64,000 nt of DNA from positions 496,001 to 560,000 of the forward strand of contig JASSKH010000041.1 in the NCBI GenBank assembly GCA_031763025.1, read 5' to 3'. The DNA comes from Macrocystis pyrifera. Taxonomy: Eukaryota; Sar; Phaeophyceae; Laminariales; Laminariaceae. Below the pieces are notes generated by a model. It did not search any database and was not told the origin of the DNA. It was given only the letters and a program-made list of their open reading frames with translations. Below, piece by piece: positions 45,787-56,900 of this stretch. The first letter of the stretch is position 1. Each line of letters opens with the position of its first letter. A program made the translations under genes and the position numbers.

Positions 45787-47695
45787 CACACCTCGGATAA
45801 CGTAACGCTCGGATAACACTTATCTACGTTATGGGGCCTAACACAGGAACGTGGTAACGTACTAACATAGTGTTAGCACTAGAGGAGCGATCACGGTAAC
45901 GCAGTAACACAGTGTTAGCTGGAAACCCACGAACGTGCACGAGCCTTAACGTTATGTTGCTGTTCGGTCTCGTCCAGCTCTGGTACAGTAACATGTTACG
46001 CCGTGATCAGTCCTTGAACTAACACCGTAACACAGTGTTAGGCTTTGACCAAACACGTAAGTTATCACTCTAACATTCCCAGATCGATATCCGCATGTTT
46101 ACTAACACGATAACATGATGTTATTGCCGACGCAGCGTTAGACGTAACACAATAACATTATGTTACCCTTAGGAGGAGTGTTATACATAACACCCTAACA
46201 TAACGTTACCATGTTCGCCAGCACTAACACATAACATTGTCTTACAGATAACACACTAACGTAACATAACGCAATGACCAGCACTACGAACACTATACGT
46301 TATCTGGACCCCCCATCTGATTGCCTTAGGGTCGGATAACGTAACACTTAAAACGTACGTTAGATACGTTACAGTCTTAGCCGGCCCATGCGTAACATTA
46401 TGTTAGGATGTTAGCCTAAATGCGGAAGTCCCTGTAACATTATGTTACGGGTGTTACCGTCAGTAAAGATCTGATGGTAACATTCCGTTACCGTGTTACT
46501 ATCAAAACCAATCCGGTTCTAACTTTATGTTACTGAGTTACCGTTGGGGCCGAAGTCGTTCTAACGTAATGTTACTACGTTACCCTTTGGATCTTCCCGA
46601 GATCCAACATGTGTTAACTGTGTTAGTGGTAAAGCGGGCGTGTGGGAGTAACATAGCGTAGCCGTGTTATCCAATTTGGCCGACATCCCAGTAGGGGATA
46701 CCTAAAAAAAAATACTCGGGAGGGAGGATAGCATGGCATCCCCGGTAAAAAAAAAAAACGCCTCCATATTTTAAAACCCCAAAACAGGGGATATTTATGA
46801 GGGATCCCCACAAAAAACGCCTCATTTATTTTTGTGGAAACCCCGCCAGTACGTTATCCATCTATAACACATTACGTTACCCATCTATAATCTGCACACT
46901 CGCACGTACGAGTTAACACGGCAGTAACATATTGTTGAGTTTAGATTGGGGGTGTACGTTATCTACTAACTTGTGTCACTACATACATTGCATACGAGTT
47001 AACATTAACATAATGCTATTAATAGTGTTTTATCGATCATATACGTTATCCGTTTGACGTGTGTTATGTTGTTATGGTAGCAAGACTTCCGTAATACCCT
47101 CACATAACGTCGCTCGAAACGGACTGCTGCTGCGGCTGATACAGTAACATAATGTTAACGTTGTATTGACCATGCACGTTATCTCTCCAACGTGTGTTAC
47201 GATAGCCCCTAGGAATTTCACTAACACACTAACATAGTGTTATGTACGCGTTTATTTGGCCGTGTACGTTATCCGTCGAAAGGGTGTTACGGTAGCACGA
47301 AGAATCCGGCTGACACACTAACATAACGTTACTCGCTACGGGCTGATGCCGCTAACACGGTAACATAATGTTAACGTTTAAGTGACCATGTACGTTATCC
47401 CTTTAACGTGTGTTACGGTAACCACCAGGAATTCCGCTGACACGCTAACATAGTGTTACTCGCTATGGGTTGCATACCCTAACACCGTAACACATATACT
47501 GCGGTCAGTACGAGATCAAGGTAACACTCTAACATAATGTTACGCGATTGCCCGCCAATATCATAACACACTAACACTATGTTATCACAAAATCCAGAAA
47601 GTAGTTAACGTAGTAACGTAATGTTACGTTTTTTTTTTTTTCGCTGACGCCTAACATTAACATAAAACGTTAAGTGTTACGTTATCCGAGGTGTG
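45787..47695. mobile_element. TIR element of 1909 bp built of short palindromes, with 8-bp target duplication
   Basis: The ends are CACACCTCGGATAACGTAAC and its exact complement, 20 bp each. The flanks are CAGTCCTT at 45779-45786 and CAGTCCTT at 47696-47703, a perfect 8-bp target site duplication. Inside, some 25 or more degenerate copies of a palindrome around TAACATAATGTTA recur every 40-80 bp, usually preceded by CTAACAC. In the right half they alternate with TACGTTATCC, the core of the TIR, and GTGTTACGGTA, giving a higher-order period of about 110-130 bp. A different segment with ATCCCC and poly-A (about 46675-46845) interrupts the array. No open frame of note is present. An 8-bp duplication fits hAT, P or Merlin-like transposases acting in trans; the family is not identified. 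Confidence 0.88.
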
Positions 47696-47703
47696 CAGTC
47701 CTT

Positions 47704-48257
47704 TCAACCCGGCCAAAATCCCCTGGGAAAAGCTAGGATGGCTCCTGTTTGCGATTCTGTTTTTGCCCCCACAAAAAACGACACCCATGTGGCGTCCACA
47801 CGGGGCTCACGGCCAGTGTCGCTAGCCCTATTATCGCTGTGATCAATACCACCGGGTCTCCTTCGTATTTCCCCTATTACACAAGTTTGAGCGAGTCTAG
47901 CGTGGGGTGTCGTGGGGTGGTCTGGTTTGTACAACCTTGCGTTGGCGTTATTGGGCTAAAATAGCAAATTTCACTTCCCAAAAACTTGCGAACGAAGCAC
48001 AACAGAAACATCCCAAAAAGTGTTTGGCAACTTTGCTATTTTGACAAGTCAAAAATACGTGTCGTTAGAAATGCCCCTTGGGCGGAAGCACAAAACATCG
48101 TGTTCTGACCTTCAGCAGCGGCAGGAAGTGTGCTAATTTTTTCAACAGAAAAATATAAATAGGCCCACTGGACGCATCTTAGAGGGGGTAACTTTTCGGG
48201 TTTTCAAAAGTGCTGATTCAGGTTCGACACGTCGTCCGAAGCGTTGACGCTGATTTC
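47704..48257. other. Intergenic, no gene recognised
   Basis: This is unremarkable sequence between the TIR element and the 3' end of the TIMELESS gene. An AGCAAAGTTGCCAAACAC-like stretch near 48025 (minus strand) faintly recalls 45560-45600. Confidence 0.35.
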
Positions 48258-48375
48258 TGTGCGGACCCGACTGGTCACTGGTCAGTCGTCCTCGCTACTG
48301 TGCTGTCTTCTAAAATTGCCCCGACAGGTCACTCAGGTCACTCGTCATCGCTACTGCTGTCTTCTAAAATAGCCC
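48258..48375 (-). repeat. Tandem duplication of the TIMELESS C-terminal codons into the 3' flank
   Basis: On the minus strand, ATTTTAGAAGACAGCAGTAGC followed by GATGACGAGTGACCTGAGTGACC (codons ILEDSSSDDE and stop) is followed by a second copy, ATTTTAGAAGACAGCACAGTAG and GAGGACGACTGACCAGTGACC. The unit is about 57 bp. The first copy holds the stop; the second lies in the 3' UTR. Confidence 0.8.
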
Positions 48376-51300
48376 TCTTCTTGGACCGATGCGTGGGCGG
48401 CGATGATGCTGAAGCTTCTCCTCGCCCGCTCGTCTCGGCGTTGTCGTTGCTGCCCTGTGTGATCGTGCGATTGAATTGTTTGTGTCGAATGAGAAGAAGG
48501 GAGTGGTGTGTCGTTCAAAGGCTCGGAAGCGACGGGCCAAAATAAGACACAGGTGCAAAACTGTCTACGGTACGTCGTACTATACATATATAGGTAAAAG
48601 TATCTGGGCAAACCCCGTGGAGATTTTTGTGCTCCCCTCCGCCCTCCTTATCGAATGCGACAACGCTTAGAAGCCAAGCAGAAAAGCTGCAGTGCCACTT
48701 GTATGATATCTAGCTGATCCGACTTTATATTCCCTGTTATGCGAACCATTCCTATACCGCCAGTCGGGCAGATGAGGGAGAGTTCCGGGTGGTATACTAC
48801 TGCCCATATGATGCATCGTTTTCTTGGACGTGCTCGTTTTTCAGGATTCGGGTGTTCGGCAAAAGGGTCGGATTACCACGAGCGAGTGGAGAACAGACGT
48901 AGATCAAAAACACCATGCGTACAAATAATACCCACCTCGGGGGAACTAAAGAGTCCCTCATTGTCATCATCGCTCTGCCCATGGTTTTTGCTCTCGATCT
49001 TCCTCACGTGCACCGGGCTCGCGGGACCGGTGTCTCCAGCCGGGCTCTCTTCGTCACTCCCGGCCGTCTTGTCGGACATTTTGGCTTCCTCGCTCTCGCC
49101 CTTATTATCAGCCACATCCGCATCGCTGCCACCGGGTTCTTCGTCAGTGTCTAGGGCGCTTTCGCTATCGACCCCCGCGGAGGCATAGTTCGCCGCTGTC
49201 AACCCGAGCTTCTTCACTCTCGCCTTGATCTGGTCATGTGTGCGACGTTTGGCCTCCATCTCGTCTGCCGCTCCGAGGACCTCGAATGCGCTGCTGGTGT
49301 CGGCGTACACGGGGTAATGCTTCCGGAGATAGGCGTCCTCCTGACAAAAAACATCATCCAAAACGACCCCGCAGGCATACGCGAGATGGGCACGTTGCGA
49401 TCGTCAACACTGACAGTCCAGTAGCAAACGAATTGGTTCTCGCCATAAAACTCAAAATCACTTCACAAGAAGTGCTTCCAAAATGCGGGAAACCATGTCG
49501 GTACTGCTCAGTCCCCCCTGGCGAGAGACAACTGCGTGAAGTATCGTCCTCCGTTTAGATAAAAAAATGTAACGGTTATGATGAGGCAGTACGCGTAAAC
49601 TTGTAGACTGACCTCCTTTGTCCACCGAGGCGCCCGTTTCTTCTTGCCAGAACGAGGCAAAGTGTCTCCCGGCGTTTTCGTACGGCCCCCACGACGTCCC
49701 GCTGCCTTGTCTTTCTTTCTTCTTCCCCTTTCTACGACCATCATCGCTCTCCTCGCCACCCGAGGCCTCGGCAGTCACCTCTGAGCTTCGCTCGTTCCAT
49801 TCCTCCTCGTCACCCTCGTCCTCATCCGCACCAGCATCATCGTCTCGCCGGACTGGGGCGGCTGGGGTCTGACCCGCGGAAGCGTCGCTGGCTTCGTTCT
49901 CGCTGTCGCTCTCTTTCTCGTCCATATCCAACTTCCTCGTCGTCCGCTTCTTTCTCGGCTCGTTGTCCTACATAGCACAGCAAGCGATGAACGAACCGTC
50001 AGGGGGACAGAACCTGAGCTATTATACGTAAACAGGTGCATCACAGCATGCAGCGGAGCCACCGGGCATATCAAATTTAGGTCTAAGCTTCAAACCCGCA
50101 TCCAAGTGCCTAGTCAACCTCAAGAAGGGCATGTCTATGTACTGTACCTGTTGCCGGTTCCTGGGGATGTGAGCCCCACGCGCTATCTACACATCACGCC
50201 CAGTCACCAATTGGACAGATTCAACCAATCCTAAGGAGTAGAAGCATCCAGGAGCTCACTTCGTTGTTGTAGAACTCGGCGTCGTGGTAGACGTTGCACA
50301 GACTTTCGCAAAAGGGCTGGGGGTGGGGGTGTTGGAAGAGCGCCTCCACAAAAACCAAGCGATTCTTCTGCGCCAAGGTCCCGAAGTGTCGCACGACAGA
50401 CCTGTATGATACGATATATAGCCATTACGCGAGCATGCCCCGGAATACATCACTTTCAGTATTTGGCTTGTTGGGGGGGGGGGCGACATTTGGCACAGTT
50501 ATACTCGGGCCGTACACACAATGCACGCTGGCGCGGCCGCTTGAAGAAAGTAAACGCAAAACATAATTTTGCGGCGAGGTGGACGCCCGTGGGCAGGGGC
50601 AGTCGCCGAGTAGCGGCGCCCGAGATGAGCCTTAGCGAAGGCACTCACAAGATGTAGTGCACAAGGTTCTTGAAGGCGGACTTGCTGGTGAAGGGGTCGT
50701 CCAGGATTTTCTGAAACACTCCAAGGGTGTGGACATTGTACAGCATAGGCTCCAGGCTTACTCCGTCGTTGGGTTGCCCCCTGTCCAGTTCAGCCGCCTT
50801 CCCTCGCCTCTTCCTCGAGGAGCCGCCTCCCTGGATATTTTACGGTACGACGTGCATGTGAAGCCACCGTGAACACCCTCAGCTGGAACTAATCCCTCGG
50901 GCCAGAGCTATACAACGATGGGGCCCGTGTGACCGGCTGTCTTGGTGCTGGTCTTTCTCTCGGTATACTTCCTTGCGATACGAATTACTGCCCGTGAAAA
51001 ACGTCTGCTTCCTGCGGTAGTGTTGCATGAGCAGCACAGCGCGGCACGTCGCCACCAACAACAGGTACATAGAACACCGACCTTCCTTAATGGTGCGATA
51101 TAAAACACACCCTCAGAACGGATTAATTAGCACACGTGGGCATTAACCCCAATGTCCTCTTAATTGAGGAGTAGGTTTTCCGTTACGTCACAAGGACGCC
51201 TATGACTCACCCTGGAGGCTGATAGGCGCATCATGAACGAGAGGATGTAGTGGTTCGTCCGGGTGCTGTTGGTGGCGTAGTGCTCCAGAAGATTGGTGTA

Positions 51301-54300
51301 CATGCGCACGGTACTGCCGCCGCAGCAACATCGAAGGGAATCGCGATGGAATTAGTAACTCGAAGGCGCTCAGTGGGGGTCATCTATTGAAGGCACGTAA
51401 GGTACTACTGTCGACAACGCAATGGCGTCGATAGAATAGTACGGGGAGCATGGCGAGCTATAAACTAATATTTTTATGCTCTTCGGCGCGAGCGAGAAAC
51501 ATGTCAAGACACCGCAACGCAGCGCTCTGTATGGACTCGACTACAAGAAAAGTTATACACTCCATTGCACAGCACTCACGCGTTGGTGGCCAGTTTGCCG
51601 AAGTAGTGGTCGAAGTCAAACTTCTTTGCAGCTGCGACGCGGTCCAACACAGCCTTGTCAACCTCTCCCCCCGTTTTCCTCTTGCTGCCCGTGCTCCCGT
51701 CAATGCCTCCAATGTGATTGGTCCTGCCTTCCCTGTACCACTCCAGCGTCTTCAGTGTAGTGTGCACAAGCTCCACCAGATGGGAGAGGAAGCTTTTCGT
51801 GAACTTTCCGGGCTTCCAGTTCCGCACAATGTCACCGAGCTTGTCTGGGCACAGCGGTACAATCAGTCGTGCGGGATCCGGGTGAGGGACATCGTATGTG
51901 TGCTCGAAATTTCGCTGTACGGTCCAAGCTGCGCCACCATGAGTAAATCTCCTAACGGCGTGGCTGAACGGCCTGTACTGCTCTTGGTCAAACGCAACCT
52001 TGCAGCCGCGAACACGACGGGGTGCGCAAGGCGGCGAACCCTTAGAGTATACAACTTGAGCGCCACGTCCTAAAGCACACACGATATTCTCATCAGAAAG
52101 AGGGGTCTAAAACTACGAATGTTGTTAACGATAGTCATACACGAACTATCTTCCAGAGATGCAGTAGTAGAAATGTTTTGAAGGGCGAGAAAACTTGCTG
52201 AAAGGCGGTGAAACTCACCAAGGGGTTCTGATGTGTAGAATATTCTCGACAAGAGACCCAGCGCCACGAGCTGGTGCGCCTCCTCAGAAGACTCGTTGAG
52301 CATTGTCTGAGTTCAAAGCAAGGCGGTCCAGCGTGAGGCACGATAATACAGCACAGCTTGGCGAGGAAATGAGAGAGCTGCTGCTCCAAAGTAGGCTCAT
52401 TTTCCCAACAACGCTCCAACAGACATAGCACAAGGCTTACACGACGGCAACAACGCAAACGGCCATTGATCCGGCAGCCGAGTTACAACGTTAGGACTAA
52501 GTCAATCTACTCAGCATTTTCTCGAATGTTTCCAGGCAACCTGCCACCGAACAAAACCACGGTGCACTGTACCATATTCCTTGCAACAGCCATCATGACC
52601 ATGAATCTCTTGTGCTGTTCTGGCGAGCAAGCACGCCAATAACTATTGTGTCCACCCACCACGATGTGCATCATCTCCTTGAGCACAGCCACACACTCTG
52701 CCAGCCTCTTCGCGTTCTGCTCCGAAATGTTTTTCTCCGACATGGCCGTCTCCGCTTCCCGGAGCACCAAGTTAAATGACATGAGGTCCATCGTCTCGAG
52801 GACGTGCCCCAGCTCAAACTTGGGCAAGTCTGCTCCTTTTCGGCCAGCATGGGTCGCATCCTTGACCCCAGCCTGGTGGAGCTGGTGGTGGAAGCTCATG
52901 AAGAAGTACATCAGCCGGAACATCATCCCTTTGTCCTCTGGTTGCAGCCGCGATGAGTCGATGCGGAACTCGTTCTGAACAAGGACACAGTCGGGGTTGC
53001 GAGAAAAAACTAAGATCGGGACATATCCAGTTGCACTTGTTTAAGCAGCAATGCGACAAAGAAAGACCTGGGGCAGTCCGGTCAAGGGCGCAGTCAAAGA
53101 GCACAGCCTGCTGTAGAACCACGTTGCGATGATGTAGACGTGAAAACGAGCGCATTGTCCGCTGCGACAAGGTGCCGGTCTGTTAAGATCGAACGTTTCG
53201 CGAAAGCACACTGTTCCTGACTCATCGTGGGTAGGCTCACCTTGATACTTCGCATAAAAGGGTCGTACGCCGTCTTGAGGAACGAGCAGCAGAACTCGTA
53301 CAGCGCCTCACGCGCGAGTATTGACTTGTTGCTGGTGGCAGGGGGGACAGACCACAGAACCGGTGCTCATGGTAAGCTTCAAATACGGCATTTCAATCAT
53401 CATTCTGGGCCTCCGAACACTTTGTCGAATGAAATGCGACAACTCGATCAGTCACTAATGACACAATACTGGCCAGTTATAGCTATCATGGCCCCATCCG
53501 TGGGGGGCCAACCGACGGGGGGCATTGGGTGCACGGCAAAAATCCGTGCCCCCCACCCCTGACGGCATGTCTTGTTGTCGACTTTGCGACAAACGCAACA
53601 CGCCTGCGACGAGGGTGCGTGCTGGTCAGCAAGCAAAAGGTGTCGAGTTTCCATACAACTTTCCACCGACACGGATACACACGACACGATTGCGGCGGAT
53701 TTACCTTTGAGACGATCCCTGGGAGTCTCCTGAAACGCAGTCAGTCGTGAATGTTTTTCCTATTTTGCTTTTCTGGCGCAATGCCTGAGGCACGCAATCC
53801 ACCCGATTCTTAAACGGGTTCGCCACGATCCTGGCATTGAGACCATTCCCCCCTCCGACTTGCAGAGTGCCTCCAAATCTGGTGTGGCGGCTGAGAAGGA
53901 AAACGCGAACGTAAGGTGGAGGGAGGCGGAAAAGCGAGAGGGCACCCACGACAAAAAGCAAACGCAGTGTCATTCCAACCCTTTCGCCAGCCCCATTCCC
54001 GTTGGTCGCATTCGAAGGTCGCCACCCACCGCAAAGTCATCGACGAACACCATCAGAATCGTGCAATCTCTACCCCTTCCTTCTAGTGCGTGAAGCGCAA
54101 GTCAAGACAGCTCGAACTCAGGAATGCGCCCAGATGAGAAACGAAAGGCGCCTGTCCGTAAAAAACGCGTCCCCAAGGAAACAATTCCTGAACGATACTT
54201 GCTGGCCTGCAAGCACCTCACCTGTGCATCCTGCCAGCTCCAAGTTCGCGCTTACTCTTCTCCTTCGCCAAAACGCTCATAAGCGAGCTCCCAGCATGCC

Positions 54301-56205
54301 GTGTCGGCGAAGGACCGCCTGCGGGCCCTTTGGAAGCCTCCCTTTGCATCTTCGATCGATGGACTGCGATTACTGCGCCTGGTTCCTGGTCCCGAATGAC
54401 GCAGTGGAAAATCTCAACGAGAAGCAAGTTCAGCTTGGCGTTCTCTCGCGCGTGCACGTCCTGAGCTAGGAGAAGAAGAATATCCAGCAGAAGCGCGTCC
54501 TGAAAAAGGGCCACGAGCTGCTCGTGCATCTGCGCGTAGTGGTCGCCCAACGACGTCACCAAGCCCTGGGTTGGGTCCTGGATGTTGAGGACGTTCCTCA
54601 GAAGCGTGAGGCACAGCTCGATGGAAAAGTTATCATCTTCTGTACGAGTTACCCCCGTGTGGCTGAGCGGTTCTTCGAGCATCCCCACAATAACCGACAG
54701 CACGTCCTTGGAGATGAAAGCACGCTTGAAAGCATGTAGGGCGGCCTGTCCAGCATTTGGGGAGACGCCAAACATTCAAGGTTGCAAACTTGAGTCAGGG
54801 TTGCAACCCATCCAAAAATCAAAATGGGTAGTGCTACTATAATACGAGTAGTGGCACCCACCTACACCACGGAGAAGAACGATCCTTCGGATCACGCGGT
54901 AACGGCACGAAGCCGTAAAGAGGGATACTGCGCAAGCAGGGGTTGGTGAGACGAGAGTGAGTCTCGACAACTCTCGCGGGAACATACTGAGCGTCTGCGT
55001 GCTGGCTATCGGTGCTACTCGTGGTCGTACTGGGCGGGGATATGGGATATTCGTCGTGGTACGCAAATGGCATTCGATATGCTAGAAAAAAATATGCTTC
55101 GTGTTGTTGGTAGTGATGCACCAGACTCTTTCACAGCCTACGTACTAATACTATTATTAATAATAGAAGAGTGGGAATGACGAACGTGACAGATCTACGC
55201 CAGCATTGGGCAACATCGGGGTTTATTGATATTGTGCTTGTACGCACGACGGTCACAAAGTAATCAACAGACGAACAGACAGAAGATATCTGTACCACAC
55301 AGAGGATCGCAACACAGAAAAGCGAAATACTTTTCGTCTTGAAGTTGTATATACTGCGGCTGCGGCTGAACAACGCGGGACTCGAAGCGCAGTATCAATA
55401 CTACTATTGGTACTACTCGTACTTCAAACCAGTATTTACGTACGAGTACGAGCACGAGGATACCCGTATATTTGTGCTCGTACTGCTGAACTGCTATACT
55501 GCTGTACACTAAGAGTATACGTTCTGACTGCTGCAACTTGAAAACATCCTTGGAAACGTACCTGCTGTGCGAGCGCGTTTTCTCTTCGACGAGCCTGCTG
55601 GTCGCGCACGTCGCCCTGAGCTTTAGGGTTGACGGGCTTCGCTAGAGCCTCCTCCGCCGGCTTAGACAGCGGCATCGTAAGCATTACGTAGATCTTCAGG
55701 AGAGTCTTGACGAGGATGCTGTCGTCCCGACACTCCAGGATGAGAGGAACTAGCTTTTGCTGGACCACCCGCCAAGACGAGATGGTAATGCCGATCTCCC
55801 GCGTGCTATCGTCGTCTCGTCGAAGCGCTCTGCATAGGCATGTGAAGACACGCGTAACGACAGGAGGGTCGTCGCCCATGAACTGAGAACGTTGGAACCG
55901 GCCAAGGTCTCAAGGTTGGAAGAGACACAGCCGAGCACAGCTCGTCCTGGTATAACTGTTGAAAGTTGAGGGTTGGTGGAACAAGCGATGTTTCTCCGAT
56001 CGTAGTCGATGCACAGGCGAGATCGAGCAGTGATGTGGGCGTGTACGTACCTCTGGAGATCCTGAAGCCACTCAAGGCAGTTCTCTCCACGTACAAAGCG
56101 TTGTTCGGATGGTGCTTCGGCGTCCAGCTCCGAGGTCTCAACACTGCCAAGAGCACTGCAAACCAGCAGCAGCTCTTTGAGCATATGCTTGTCGAGGGTC
56201 GACAT
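48338..56205 (-). CDS. TIMELESS: TIMELESS/Tof1/Swi1 replication fork protection protein
   Basis: With Tipin/Csm3 it travels with the replisome, couples helicase and polymerase, and signals fork arrest. Exons (minus): 56205-56047, 55882-55562, 54745-54222, 53890-53705, 53331-53241, 52974-52660, 52306-52219, 52069-51580, 51313-51211, 50830-50649, 50401-50260, about 49970-49614, 49340-48936 and 48454-48338. Phases agree throughout. Diagnostic parts: LLVCSALGSVETSEL and CLEWLQDLQRY; LVPLILECRDDS and KIYVMLTMPL; a MLEEPLSHTG...CLTLLRNVLNIQDP segment then LLLDILLLLAQDVHARENAK; SRHTRFGGTLQV; ALYEFCCSFLKTAYDPF; FLSHLVELVHTTLKTLE; LLEHYATNSTRTNHYIL; and a late SANT-like region, KRAPRWTKE|EDAYLRKHYPVY...RRTHDQIKARVKKLGL. 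The tail is acidic and ends KKRAILEDSSSDDE. The exon near 49.7 kb needs one base removed around the C4 run 49725-49728 (G-run on the coding strand). Confidence 0.9.
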
Positions 56206-56514
56206 GATGCAAGGGGTTGGAGGCAGGGCCTTCGAATCAAGTTCGGGAAGTAACCTTCTCGCTGTGGCCGTGCTTCTTACAGCGCTTGGCCGTGGCTGCC
56301 ACTCTAGACTACGCATGCATGCAACTCAAATTCAAATTTCGTATGGGTTTCCATCCTCGCGAAAGGCATTACTGCTCAAAATTCAAAAGTGGTCAAATCG
56401 TGCGTTCTCAACGGTAAAAAATCAAATGTCGAAATTGGTCTGGAGTCTCTGCCTATCTCATACTCTGTCTGCGGGTAATATCGTGCTGGCGCGTGAAGGG
56501 CGTGCTACACATTA
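56206..56514. promoter_or_regulatory. TIMELESS upstream region, bounded by the Copia LTR
   Basis: Only 309 bp separate the TIMELESS start codon from the retrotransposon. No promoter motif is evident to me. Confidence 0.4.
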
Positions 56515-56900
56515 TGAAAAGTATACTCACAGCATTGTCAGATTATCTTGAGAGGAAATATCCCGTGAGGTATTGCGGAGATTCGGGGGGGTTTCGTGTC
56601 TGAGTGGATCTACGATCGGGATACCATCTTTACCCCTGAATTGTGTTTTAGGCCGCATGTGTTTGTGACGTACGCTGTGGCTTGCTACTTCTTCTTGTAA
56701 TCTACTTCCTTTCCCGACTCCGTGTCGACGACTCCGTGTCGAGGACTCCGTGTCCAGGACTCCGCGTCCTTCAATCCAAACTACTAAACCGGGGTTAATC
56801 AGCCACCGTACAAAAGGGGGTCCGTCCACCCAGGGGCTAACACGCCACCGCCACCGCTGCTATCAAGTCCAGCTTCAATACATTTCATATCATCAACAGG
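56515..56900 (+). repeat. Copia 5' LTR (end uncertain)
   Basis: The start is fixed by comparison with the copy at 63897. The end cannot be fixed because the 3' copy is cut by the window. A primer binding site is expected somewhere between 56850 and 57070. Confidence 0.6.

Noticed and set aside
45787-47695. CRISPR array, because of regularly spaced repeats
   Set aside because: The repeats are degenerate palindromes at variable spacing without unique spacers, inside TIRs with a target duplication, in a eukaryotic genome.
45440-48080. A larger outer element around the palindrome element, from weakly similar GCTATTTTG and TTGCCAAA sequences on both sides
   Set aside because: The matches are short and scattered, and the CAGTCCTT duplication defines the inner element well.
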